Source of the DNA: Protopterus annectens
Taxonomy: Eukaryota; Chordata; Ceratodontiformes; Protopteridae
DNA: 64,000 nt
Reading direction: 5' to 3'
Assembly (NCBI RefSeq): GCF_019279795.1
Contig: NC_056738.1
Span: 475,496,040 to 475,560,039 of the forward strand
Shown: positions 37,015 through 48,407 of the stretch, one piece after another
Layout: every line of letters starts with the position of its first letter
How positions within the stretch are numbered: the stretch's first letter is position 1
The notes under the pieces: model-generated
Told to the model about the DNA's origin: nothing
What the model saw: the letters and a program-made list of their open reading frames with translations, nothing else
Databases searched by the model: none
Made by a program: the position numbers and the translations under genes

Positions 37015-37874
37015 AGTAGTGGACGGTTTTCAGATTTTGCTGAATTGTGGGCTGTTTTGTAGTTTCTGTGTTGCCCAGACCTTACTAAGATAGAAGGAAG
37101 CTTCTCTGTACATCAGTGAGAGTGGTGAGTTTTGAGCAGCCTATCTGTTGCTGGAGGAGTGGTTTCAGGTCAGAATCTGTAGGTTTATTGGCTATTTTGG
37201 GCTATTTCTATTCCTTTCATCTTTCTGTTTAAAAACCTGTGTTTGCACGGTTTTTGCACTTGTATTAACTCAGCAAGATCCTACCTCAGCATCCTGCAGA
37301 GTTCTACAGCAGCAGAGAGAGAAAATAAAGACTTTGACTGGATTAAGTACCTCTGTTTTTCTTTGTATTGCTTATTTTCACTAACCGCACTATTCAGAGC
37401 ATTTTTTTATTAAATTTGCAACTTATATGAACTGTTTTTTTTTAATTCTGATGCTGTTTGCACTTTAACTGATCATTTTTAAGTGATTTTCAACTGTTTA
37501 ACTGTTGAGGGTTACACACTCAACTGTGATAGCCATTTTACTACCTTGAAAGTGTTTGTATTACTGTATCTGCTTTAATTTTTGAAGAAAACAACAAAAA
37601 AATCCTCTCTCTCCATTCACTTCCCACCTTTCCCTAACCAGTAGTGTCCAGTTTTCAGATTTTGCTGAATTCTGGGCTGTTTTGTAGTTTTTTGTTGCTC
37701 AAACCTTAGTAAGATAGAATGAAGCTTCTCTGTTCATCAGTGAGAGTAGTGAGGTTTGAGCAGCCTGTCACTGGAGGAGTGGTTTCAGCTCAGAATCTGT
37801 TTTATTGGCCATTTTGGGCTATTTCTATCCCTTTCATCTTTTTATTTAAAAACCTGTGTTTGTGCGGTTTTGAG
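36783..37874 (+). repeat. Two tandem 5' UTR units of CR1 copy C
   Basis: Unit 1 (36783-37250) and unit 2 (37426-37874) share long blocks in the same order: TTTTAATTCTGAT, CTTTAACTGATCATT, TTTTCAACTGTTTAACTGTT, TTTTCAGATTTTGCTGAATT, GCAGCCT, GAGGAGTGGTTTCAG and TTTAAAAACCTGTGTTTG. A 175-bp linker separates them. In unit 1 an (AT)n run (36943-37011) replaces the A-rich and CT-rich stretch found in unit 2. Promoter function is inferred by analogy with monomeric LINE promoters. Confidence 0.82.
36943..37011. repeat. (AT)n microsatellite inside the CR1-C 5' UTR
   Basis: About 65 bp of alternating AT following an A-run. Confidence 0.97.
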
Positions 37875-38120
37875 CATCGCTCAGTGCTGTTTAACTAGGG
37901 TTAAACTATTCCCGGTGACAAAAAGTCTGCTCTTTAAATTTTCCCTTAGAACTTGCCAGTTTTCTAGTTTTAGCACTCAAAACTTTTCTTTTTGCTCAGC
38001 ACTTGTTCCAAAACTCGTTGCAAGCACTACATAATCTACAAATTCTGTAGCACTCAACTTTCCTCACTTATCAAGAGGAAAACAGTTCTTAGTACTTAAA
38101 TTATAAGCAACTATCCAGAT

Positions 38121-39107
38121 ATGTCTAAGAGTCAGCTCCCGGTGTTTTCCCCTGTCCACCTGATGAATCTGGGCATCTTGGGGCAATGTAGCAATTGCCT
38201 CATGTACACTGACAACCCTCTCCTCCTACCACCCAACACTACAACCTGTGAGAGATGCACTTATATAGCCAAAGTGGAAGCCAAGCTCTCTCCAGTCAAG
38301 ACTGGAATAGTCAGTCAAGAGGAGAAGGTAAACACCTGCACCACACCACACTCAACACATAGCCCATCAAAACCTACACCACCTAAGCCCACACATAGTA
38401 ACACAAAACACACACCTACATTTGTGGAGGCTTTCAATAAAACTCTTCCCAAACAAAGGAGACCTACAAAGCTGAAACGCAAGCAACCACCACCCTCAAC
38501 ACTACCCAAATGACACATAGCCCACAAAGTCAGTGTGTCACTCAGCCTCAGTCATAAGGCAAAACAATGTACCCAACACACTAGTCATAGGCGACTCTAT
38601 AGTCAGGTACACTGATGTCCCACTCAGCAGGCTAAACAGGAGAAAGTTACTGTTAGCTGCCTGTCAGGTGCCAGGATCCGCCATATAATGCACACACTCA
38701 GGTCACTCCAAAACAAGTACAAATATGACTCTGTCATTGTCCATATTAGTGTGAATGACCTGAGATGTACCTCCCTGAACTACATGAAAAAAGACAAGGA
38801 GGAGCTCTCAGATCATGTAGCCCAGGCAGGTATGACTCTAGCCCCGAGAAGCATCCTGCCATTGCCCAAAATGATACCACTGTACAAGGACAAAATTATT
38901 AACTTCAACAATTGGCTAAGCTTCTGGTGTCATTCTAAGGGGATCCAGTATCTGTCTGCCTGGGACGACATGACCTACAGACCATGATGCTTTGCCAGAG
39001 ATGGCCTGAACCTGTCGCCCCTGGGATTCTGGATACTGGCTAAGGCTCTTGCCTCCCCTATAGTACCTTTTTTAGGCAAGGTTCAAAAGACAAACTCACC
39101 ACCATAG
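38121..39107 (+). pseudogene. CR1 copy C ORF1: CxxC module plus SGNH-type esterase, broken
   Basis: The ATG at 38121 opens a 130-residue frame with CSNC (about residue 24) and CERC (about residue 44), a likely zinc module, and a Pro/Thr/Lys-rich linker ending in KRKQPPPS. A TGA at 38511 stops it. The esterase follows in shifting frames: TLVIGDSIVRYTD with the catalytic serine (GDS at 38590-38598), VHISVNDLRCTSL where the block-III glycine is Ser, and FARDGLNLSPLGF where the catalytic His is Asn. ORF1 ends with TAG at 39105. Esterase-bearing ORF1 is known in CR1 and L2 LINEs. At least two frame breaks and two key-residue changes make it inactive. Confidence 0.85.
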
Positions 39108-41929
39108 CAGGTACAAGCAAGCAAAGTCTGAGGGTAATGCTACTCAATGCTAAAAGTCTAAAAATCAAAATGCACTCACTCGAGGCACTCCTTAAGATGG
39201 AGAACATCGACATCTGTGCAGTGACAGAGACCTGGTTTAAGGCTCCAGAGAGCACCCCTGCATTACCAGGCTATAATTCATACCACACCTTTCGGCCACG
39301 TAACCTGGACTAAAACACCAAAGGAGGAGGCGCGTCCATATTCATTAAAGATATCCACACCTCCAGGTTAGTGGCTCAACACAATCTATCCGAAATTATC
39401 CAAGTGCATCTAACACTGGCCAAGACTGCAATCCAGGTTGTAGTTTGTTACAGATCCCCCACCATGCCCCAGGATGCCCACTCCATGTTTCTTGATATAC
39501 TGGATAATATTAAGGTACAGCCCAATACCCTAATAATGGGAGATTTCAACTACCCCACCATCAACTGGGAAAACTACTCATGTACCAATTCATTTGCTCA
39601 ATGTTTTCTGGAATTCATAAATTACAACACCCTGGGTCAGCTTGTCCATACCCCCACCAGGAGCAGCAATATCCTGCACCTGGTCATTAGCAATATGGTT
39701 AACCGATGATCTACACCAGAGGTCAACTCCTTGCTGGTCAGATCCGAACACAAGCTAATCACCCTGGACATCCATATCCCACCCCCACCCCCCATTAAGG
39801 AAACCACCGTAAAAAAATTCTCCAAAGCTAACTTCATGCTTCTTAAGACAGAAGTGGCAAACTTCATGACACCCATACAGACGGAAAATAGAGGTACGAC
39901 TGATGAATCTTATACAAATGTACTGTATAAGCACATACATGAGTGCATAGATCGTGCCATCCCCAACAGGACCAAGATGCTATCCTCCAAAAAAAGGAAC
40001 CCAATCTGGTGTTCCCCTGCCATAAACAAACTCTACAACAGAAGGAAGAAATGATTGCAAAAAAGAGTAAAATCCCATGATTGCTGGAACTCCCTGGCCA
40101 GCCTCAGTAAGAAGCTGAGATCCCTCATAAATTCCACCAAAGCTAGTTACGAAAATAAAATTGCCACTGATTCTAAAGACAACCACAAAGCTTTCTAAAG
40201 CTATGTCAAGAATCTCAATGGCAACACTCAGATCTGCTCTGAGCTACAGCACAATGGCACTAGATATACAGAACTGACTGATATCACCAACATCCTGGCA
40301 GATAGATTCAGTGCAAACTTTACCCTTCCCCCACCCTCCAAAGGGCCCATCTCTGTACCAGAAGAATGCAAAGCTCCTGTAATCACAGACACAGAAGTAA
40401 AGACTGCACTTTTCAAAGCCAAAAACACAGCATCCATTGGACCAGACAACATCCCAGGCTACATTCTGCACAAACTACAGAACAAACTGGCACCCCACCT
40501 AAGTACCATGTTCAATCATAGCCTCTCTTCAGGCTTTGTGCCTACTGAATGGCATACAGTGATGGTTATCCCACTCCACAAAGGGGGGTGCCACTATGGA
40601 CCCTGTGAACTACCACCCCATTAGCCTGACGAGCCTGGTCTGCAAGGCCATGGAACGTATCATCTTTGAGCTTATAAACAAAGACATAGTTAACCTCCAA
40701 ACTCTTGACCCCACTCAGTTTGGGTTTATAAAAGGTAGATCATGTCTCCTAAACCTGACTGACTTCTTTGAAGCAGTCACCAGAGTTGTGGAAGAGGGTA
40801 AGGTGGTGCCAACAGCCTATCTTGATCTTGCCAAGGCTTTTGACACCATCCCCCACTCTGGAATTATAGATAAACTCACTAGACTGGGCATAAATCCCTA
40901 TGTCACAAGATGGGTGGCCAACTGGCTCACTGACAGAACCCACACAGTGAAAGAAGCTGACTCCAAATCCGACTTCAGACCAGTGACAAGTGGAGTACTG
41001 CAGGGCTCAGTCCTGGGTCCTCTCCTGTTTGGTATCTACTTCTCAGAAGTCCAGGCTAATACAGCAGGTCTTTGGCTAACAAAATTCATAGACAACTGCA
41101 AACTAGGAGCCATAACAGAATCACCTAATGATGTGGACATTCTACAAAGGGGCCTCACTGAGACTGATGCTTTGTGTCAAAATCATGGCCTCAAGCACAA
41201 TGCCAAGAAGTGCATTCTCATCCCCTTTGGGAAAAAAAACTGTACCCATGAACTACCACATAGCCGGTAGCCTACTAAACACTTAAAATGTGATAAGAGA
41301 CCTTGGGACACAGGTGGACAGTAGCCTCTCCTTTGATAATCACATCGCCAGAGTAGTCATGAAATCCTTCTACATGACACACCTCATCACAAAGGGGTTC
41401 TCCTCCAGAAAAAAAAGAGGTCATTGTTCCACTCTACTCATCCCTCATCAGACCCATTATGGAGTACAACACCCCTTTTAGCATGTACCTCACAAGACAC
41501 CTACAACAACTAGAAAGGCCACAGAAATACCTCACTAAGAGGATTACCAGCCTCAAACAGATGCCATACACAGACTGTCTCAAAAAACTCCAGCTCTATT
41601 CCGTCGCATATTGCCTACTCAGAGGTGACCTCTGCCTAACATATAAAGCCATGTCAAACCCAGATCTATTGGACATGCTACACTTAGAGAAATCACAATC
41701 TTGCCAAGCCACATGGTCCAGGAACCTAAACCTTGTCACCATAATAAACAGAACATGCTGGAGGGATAGATTCCTGTCTCAGAGACTTCCCATGCTCTGG
41801 AACAGACTACCCATTCATGTCAGACAAAGCTCCTCATTAGCCCTCTTTAAGAAGAATCTTGACAATTGGATGGGAAGTAGGAAATTCACACCAGGATCAC
41901 TTCTGTGGCTCTGCTCGACAGGGGCATAG
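39108..41929 (+). pseudogene. CR1 copy C ORF2: endonuclease and reverse transcriptase, broken
   Basis: Plus-strand order. Endonuclease: MLLNAKSLKIKM, AVTETWFKAPE, VVCYRSPTMPQ, MGDFNYPTINWENYS, and VRSEHKLITLDIH at about 39740, where SDH reads SEH. Pre-RT: IWCSPAINKLYNRRKK (stop at 40052), PEECKAPVITDTE. RT: PVNYHPISLTSLVCKAMERI, QFGFIKGRSCLLNLTDFF, YLDLAKAFDTIPHSG, LQGSVLGPLLFGIYF and TKFIDNCKLGA, where FADD reads FIDN. C-terminal: YLTKRITSLKQ and LCLTYKAMSNPDLL, ending near 41929. I count at least five stops or frame breaks (39310, 39707, 40052, 40196, 41269). It is dead despite its completeness. Confidence 0.88.
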
Positions 41930-42031
41930 GAGAATAATTTTCTTGGGTGGCGAAAGCCAGGGAACTTTTTTGGCTAGGCTTATATAGGCCCTAGGGCCAA
42001 TAGCCTAGTATCTACCTATGAACCTATGAAC

Positions 42032-42513
42032 CCCTTTGGGGAGAGTGATGTCCCCACATATTATCACAGCACTAACAACATCCTAGGGCACATAATCAAT
42101 CATGAGAGATCTGTGCACACAGGTCAATGGCAACATGACATTTCACCACTATGTCACTTCCGTTGTAAGGTAAACCTTTTACATCACCCACCTCATACAC
42201 AAGGGTATGTCATCCAGGGACATAGAGTCCTAACATCCCTGTAACCTCCCCAATAAGGGCCATTATAGTGTATAATGCCACATTCATCATTCACATCAAA
42301 CAGCACATGCAGCAGCTGAGGACATCACAGACGTGCCCCACCACGAAATACCAGGGCCTCAAACATCTACCATACACAGATAGGCTATAAGCCCAACCCT
42401 CTACCCGGTTTCATACATACTCCTCAGAGATGACCTCTATCTGGCACGTAAGATAATTATGGACTCCACATTGTTGGGACTGCTGCACAAGTGCAACTCA
42501 AGCCCCACTCTAT

Positions 42514-42582
<69 letters not shown>

Positions 42583-42890
42583 CACACGTCCTTAACCTGG
42601 TATGTGACACCAACTGAGCTTACTGGTGGCTCAGATGTGTGTCCCAAATACTCACTCTGGTGTGGAATCACTCTGCCTGTCCAGATCAGGCAGGGTAGCT
42701 ATTTACACCTTTGCAGGTAGAACCTGAATAACTGGATGGTTAACTGCACATACACCCTTGGGATACCACCTGTGCCCCTGTTGGACTGGAGCATCAGGTG
42801 CTGCCTTGCATACACATGGGCTAACATTTGGCTTAGGCATATGGGGGCTCAGGGCCCATAGCCTAGTAACCATGTATGGTCTTAGGTATA
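42032..42890 (+). mobile_element. CR1 copy D, 3' part
   Basis: Resumes copy D just after the insertion with CCTTTGGGGAGAGTGATG, the counterpart of CCTTTGGGAAAAAAAACTG in copy C. It contains decayed C-terminal blocks such as GLKHLPYTDRL near 42360 and WCGITLPV near 42660. The end near 42845-42890 matches the CAGGGCCCATAGCCTAGTA region before the tail, with only a trace of the octamer repeat. Confidence 0.75.
42516..42578. repeat. (AC)n microsatellite inside CR1-D ORF2
   Basis: It sits where copies B and C encode the ACACACTCCAGG stretch of the RT C-terminal domain, so it has probably expanded from CR1 coding sequence. Confidence 0.95.
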
Positions 42891-45025
42891 TCAGTTTATG
42901 TCCTGTGAGCTGTGACAGACTGTGTTATGTGTCCACACCCATCACTGCCATCAACTGTGGTGTGTCCCATATGAGCAACGTTACAGTACCATGTCATACA
43001 GCCAACATCTGACAAATAGGTGAGTGGTACTAAAAGTGCATGTGAATATTCCAACAACATCTGTGCAACACAATAACTGAGAACAGTGCATATGTGGTGT
43101 AGGTTTTCCTTCTAGTAGGTGTCGGACATCTGCACTACCCAGATGTTTGTGGAATGTGTACATGTTCCTGATATATGCAGATGCCCTGGAGACAAATGTG
43201 GATGTCTGGAAACCAGTTGGATAATATGTAATGGTTGTGTTCAGAGTGTGGGGAATGTCTTTGTGACATGCCGGACCCCTCAGAACTCAGTAATGGTACA
43301 TTAATATCTGGTAATGTATTCATTCCTTTACATTGTATGCTCAATATGTACACACTGCTGTTGAGGTGAAGCCTGTGTCTCCCCAATACTACTGCCTATA
43401 ACCTGCTGTCCTGCTGCAGGGGGTCACCAGCTATGCCAGCCATAGCTGTCAGGCAATGAGATACAGGTTGGAGTACACAGTGACCTAGCTGGAGTACGGC
43501 AGGAACAGTCAGGGACACCTGGACAATCTTTGAACTAACCATGTATGACATTCACAGACAGACAGGCTCACTGACAGCACATGATGTGATATGCCAGCTG
43601 TATCCACCAGTAGTTGCTATCACTACTGTACAACAGACAATCCAGTAGCATTCATACGTGAGCTGATCATTGCTGGGGAGACTCAGGGGCCAGAGCTCTG
43701 ATCTATGTCACTGTAGATAGAGCCAAAATAGAAGACTGTAGGTGCTGGACAGCAGACTAACAGCAACATATCATTCCAATATATGTTGCTGTGACCTACT
43801 GTTGAAATTCCTGTTTCCCATGACTGCATCCCCCATCTGCATTCCATTACATGGTTAATATTATGACATACCTGGTATAGTGCTGTACTCCTTTGTGAGC
43901 AGAAATCCAGTGGTAGTTTTCCTTGGAAATAGCAGTCTGTCTTCATGAAGAAAGTCACAGACCTCTTTACCATAGGCAGCAACTTGCCTTTTGTAGGTAA
44001 TACTCATGAACAGGTGATTGCCTGTGCACCAATCTGTGACACACACTTGCTAATAGCATCCAGAACTGCTGCGTTGCATGGCGACACAGTGCTATAATTA
44101 AAGCCTTCATGCAGGCCCTTTTCCTGGCCTGTGAGGAGGATATCAATGAGGTGTGGGAGCTACAGCATCACAGAGGGTATGTAGAAATACTGTTCACTGT
44201 TTGGATTGCTGTGGTATTTCCACAGTTTTGCATGCCATGTTTGGACATTGTAAACAGACTTTCTGATTATGTGGCAATTTACTAGTTAACAACGTGTGTT
44301 GGGGTCAGTAAGGAGACAGGCAGATGTGAGTGTCATACATCATTTTTATCTGAATATTTATGCTGCTGCAGTTGATGCTGGTCTATCAGCTGTGTATGTT
44401 TGTAGGGGGAGACTGTGACACATGTCCCTGTCACCTGAACATTATCCCCCTCCAAACCCTTTATGTATGGGTGTTGTGTGGATGCCCTGTTCTAGGTGTT
44501 TGCGAGGAATGTTAGGTCTGTAGCAGGTAGATTAACATACTGCTGCATGTGTAGCAGGCTGCAGTAGCTGCATTCTGGCCTGGAGTCATACTGGAGATTT
44601 GAAGATATTGGGGGACAGCAAGCTGTATATGTGAATGAGAGATCAGTGTCAGCTCTGTTTTAACACCATAGCCAGGGTGAGGGTACCCATAACAGTCCAG
44701 ATGAGGCATGTGCCTCTGGTACAAATGTTAAGTGACAGTGCCATCCAGGGAATGATAGGCAACATTAAGGACACATATTCCTATTTGTGACACGTGTCCC
44801 ACCCTCCAGGCCTTTGATGTGGTAGTGTGGGTGGCAATGACTGCGGTAGCAGCAACCAGTTCTGTTGGACATTGCAAGGCTCAGTTATTTTTATGTTGTA
44901 TTGACAAGCATGTAGTTGTCATGCAACAGACTGTAGACCAGGACTGTGGGTGTCCAGATGTCAGACATGCTAGGAATGTAACAGAGCTACTGAGTCATTA
45001 TTATGGCAGGTGTAGGTGCAAGACA
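42891..45025. other. No gene recognised
   Basis: About 2.1 kb of moderately balanced sequence within the proposed Harbinger interval. One short acidic frame (FMQALFLACEEDINEVWELQ at about 44109-44168, plus) faintly recalls the N-terminus of Harbinger-type proteins, but nothing after it supports that. Confidence 0.45.
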
Positions 45026-45027
45026 TA

Positions 45028-45520
45028 CAGTGGATATAAAATGTTTACACACCTATATTAAAATGCCAGGTTTTTGTGATTTAAAAAAATGAAAACACAA
45101 TAAATCATTTCAAAACTTTTCCCACCATTAATGTGACCTATAATCTGTACAATTCAATTGAAAAACAAATCTGTTAGGGGAAAAATATAAAAAATAAATA
45201 AAGTACAGTACACTGGTTGCATAAGTGTGCACACCCTTAAACTAATACTTTGTTAAAGCACCTTTTGATTTAATTACAGCATTCAGTCTTCTTGGGTAGG
45301 AGTCTATTAGCATGGCACATCTTGACTTCACAATATTTGCCCACTCTTCCTTGCAAAAGTGTTCCAAATCTGTCCAATTGCAAGGGCATCTTTTGTGCAC
45401 AGCCCTCTTCAGGTCACCCCACAGATTTTCTATTGGATTTAGGTCTGGGGTCTGGCTGGGCCATTCCAAAACTTTAATTTTCTTCTAGTGAAGCCATTCT
45501 TTTGTTGATTTAGATATACT
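45028..45520 (-). mobile_element. Tc1/mariner element, one end plus C-terminal transposase
   Basis: A terminal repeat starts at 45028 after a TA: CAGTGGATATAAAATGTTTA, the common start of a vertebrate Tc1 family. About 200 bp of UTR and then the C-terminal third of the transposase on the minus strand follow. Similarity stops abruptly at about 45520, so the other half and its terminal repeat are missing. Confidence 0.88.
45242..45515 (-). pseudogene. Tc1 transposase C-terminus
   Basis: The minus strand encodes ISKSTKEWL, a break near 45485, then KVLEWPSQTPDLNPIENLW with the third catalytic acidic residue (E of the DD34E triad). The peptide continues through DLKRAVHKRCPCNW and KSRCAMLIDSYPRRLNAVI to the normal C-terminus at 45242. 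The helix-turn-helix region and first two catalytic aspartates are absent. Not functional. Confidence 0.9.
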
Positions 45521-45599
45521 TGGATATACTGTGTGTGCATGCATACAGTGTGTTACACAGGATTGGCATGAACATGTGTGTGTTCGGATGGGTATGACG

Positions 45600-45757
45600 T
45601 GTGACAGAGACCTGTCTGTCATGATTTTGTAACCTCAATCTGCACTGACTTGCCATTACTTCAGCACACATAATATGTTTTATGACAAATATGCCATAAG
45701 TAGGTGGCACAACTGTGGACATTCTGCAACAGTCTGTGTAGTTGTCAGCTCTACCCA
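45600..45757 (+). repeat. Unclassified repeat R1, copy 3 (partial, diverged)
   Basis: Aligns with the second half of R1 copies 1 and 2: ATGATTTTGTAACCTCAATC against TTATTTTGTAACTTCAGTC, then a TTGCCATTACTTCA block and GTGGACATTCTGCAACAGTC. Confidence 0.5.
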
Positions 45758-45911
45758 ATATCGTAGGCCTCTCGTACATCCATCAACATGTCTTTGCCTG
45801 TGTACTGGTTTGGTGTCTGCATCACAGGCCAAAGTATGCTGGCATTTATTCCATTATATGTAGAAGTAGTATGTCACTGGTAATCAAGATATCTTTGTAA
45901 AAACGCCAGTT

Positions 45912-46310
45912 TTTCTTTATAGCTGAGTGGTCTAGTTGGCTCATGCACTCTTGGTGTAGCTCACTTTGTCCTGGTTTCAATACTTGGCAGGGGTGTATGT
46001 TTTTTGCTGATGTGACATCACTGTAACGCATGATATATTTACAGAAACACTAGTCATTCTTCATAGCTGAGGTGGCCTAGTGGGCTAATATATAGTGTTG
46101 TAGTTGTCTTGATCTTAGGTTCAATACTTGGCAGGGGTGTAAATTTTTTGCTGATGTGACATCACTGTAATGCATGATATATTTATAGAAACACTTACTA
46201 TTCTTCAGAGCTGAGTTGGCTTACTGGGCTAGTACACTATGCTGTAGTTCAGACAGTCCTGGTTTTGAGACTAGGCAAGGGTGATTATTTTATTGATGTG
46301 CATAACAGTG
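45912..46310 (+). repeat. Three tandem tRNA-derived units
   Basis: About 146-bp units start near 45914, 46060 and 46207. Each begins with a tRNA-like head: GCTGAG, then an A-box-like TGGCCTAGTGGGC (unit 2), a B-box-like GGTTCAATACT and CTTGGCA, where GCTGAG and CTTGGC can pair as an acceptor-like stem including two G-U pairs. Each of the first two is followed by the same tail, TTTTTTGCTGATGTGACATC through a TGATATATTTA block. Unit 3 has a shorter, decayed tail. This looks like a SINE or tRNA pseudogene amplified in tandem. Confidence 0.65.
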
Positions 46311-48404
46311 TCAGAATCAGATAAAGTGATTAAAGCAGTTTTAAGTGGGTTTGCATGGGTTGGCGCAGCGCTTAGTCACAATTAAACCCACACTATTTCC
46401 AAAAAAAAAAGAAAAGAAAAAGGGGTGATAGGAAAGTGGTGAAATGGGGGGTAAGCAGGGGGAAAAACAATATGAAAGGCAGATAGGGATGTGCAGAATG
46501 GGTGTAGGAAAGGACCACATGTCTCCATTTCTTGTACAGCAACAGCTGTGCAAGTTGTTGACAATTTGGAATTTGGAGCCACACATTCCACAGGGAGGGG
46601 ATGTGGGTGACATAACTTTGTTGAGTAATTGCTGGGAAGATTGATTTATGGCAGTGTATGTGGGGTCAAAATGGAGAGCTATACATGGGGGTGAAATGGA
46701 AAGCTATGTATGGGGCGATTTTTTTTTTTTTGCAGGACAGATGCCCTTTTTTTATTAAGGTGAGAGTGGGATGTTGGGGAAGGGTTGTAGGTACATTTGG
46801 GTAGGTAAATTGGGTAGGAGAGGATGCGTTTGCAGACAGACAATACAGCAGACAGGGGCAGTGTATGACACATGAAGGGGGTAAACACCTTGGATGGGGA
46901 GAGTGGGAATCAGAGGACCAAGTGCCCCCAGATGGCAACACTGGGACTGAGCTCCCCACACATGGGCAGTCGTCACTGCTCCTTCACGGCCCCAAAAGTA
47001 GCTGCGCTGGGGGCTGGATACCAGGGTCAGCCCTCCAGGTATGCCGGTCTGCCCTTGATCTGGCACAGTCAGTCATCCAAATCAGGCTAGATAACCCTGC
47101 GCACCATCCATGGGAACTGATTTTGTGTGATCACATCTTCTCCACTCCCGAGCCGAGGGGGCGGGGACAGGCCCCATCCCCTGAGGCAGTTCCATCCATA
47201 GGTGGAGCAGGACCAGTGGAGGGGGGCAGCTCTAGGTCGGGTCCCAGACGTGCTGCGACCCAGTGCAATGGCCATATGAGGTGGGTTAGGTGGATCTGCT
47301 GGAACTGGCCTAACCAATCGTGCTATGGTGTTGAGGTTTGTCAAAGTGTATTGGTTAGTCATGAACAGAACATTTCAACATTAGTTATAACAGCATGCAT
47401 GGGTGTTCCAAATCACCCAGAACAATAGAATTGCATAGCATACAGAACACAGGCATAAATGGAATAACAGTCATTATTATACCAGCATGCCAGTAACAGT
47501 TATGGCAAAAGGCCAACAACATTGGTATTTCAACAAGGTATGTTAGTATGCAACCATTTTAATATATAACCAATAATACAACAAAAGGCCCAATATTAGG
47601 TTTTGAGTACAACAAATGTGAAAATAGAAGCATACCCGTAGTACAAGAATAATAATTTGTGATGCAGATAATAAAGGGTGAGGGGAGAGAAAGACATTCC
47701 ATTAGCAACTGTATATAAACTATATTTTTCACAACACTACTGCTCAATATTCTATAGGTCTTCCCTTACTTTATGTCTACATTTATTGCTTCTGTAGCAT
47801 GTACATACCTCACAAGCTATCCAGATGGGATGGTATGGACCAAGCTGTAACACCTACAGGTACATAACTACAGGGGACTATTACATGTCAGGGGAACATG
47901 TATGACTACCAAGGTGTACTATGCACTGATATCGAGTGAGTGTGCTACTGTCATACTTCAAATGGGTTTATATCTGTGTCCAAGGTTATTAGCAACATTG
48001 ATCACTATCTGTGACAGCGTGACACTTGAGAGACATATATCATGCACAGTACAGGGAGTTTATACCTATCCTGCTGTCATTGGCAGGTGTGGGGTTAGAC
48101 TATAAGCAGACACTCACAGATGCCCCAGGAATACAGCCATACTAACAGTGGAGCATTTCATTTGTCTTAAGTTGGAATAGTAGCATACTTCATGACATTT
48201 TATTTAATGGAGTCTTATCATCTTGCTGAGCAATGCTATTTATGCACTAGTACATCTGGACACAGACATTACTATACCCTTCATACAGCTACTACAGAAA
48301 TGTATTTACCTGTAAGTCCTGTGGGGTGAATATCTGTTAACAATACATAACTCTTTCTATAAATATTCAGTACTACTTGTCTGTTACTATAAATAAATCT
48401 TAGT
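46311..48404. other. No gene recognised; locally GC-richer
   Basis: 46880-47300 is noticeably more GC-rich than its surroundings and has open frames on both strands (plus 46865-47428, minus 47087-47362). None has a recognisable domain. It could be an exon of a large Harbinger or of something else, but I cannot support that. Poly-T lies at 46719-46731. Confidence 0.4.
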
Positions 48405-48407
48405 ACC

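Larger units (their letters stand above)
36779..42031 (+). mobile_element. CR1 copy C, full-length, inserted into copy D
   Basis: The most complete CR1 in the window, about 5.25 kb on the plus strand. It has a 5' UTR of two tandem units (36783-37874), further 5' UTR to 38120, ORF1, ORF2 and a tail of CCTATGAACCTATGAACC at about 42014-42031. Copy D sequence stops at 36778 and continues at 42032 at the next position of the RT-coding region, so this is a clean nested insertion with no obvious target duplication, as is usual for CR1. Confidence 0.88.

Noticed and set aside
44109-44180. Acidic peptide resembling a Harbinger N-terminus
   Set aside because: Only one short block; nothing downstream follows the family order.
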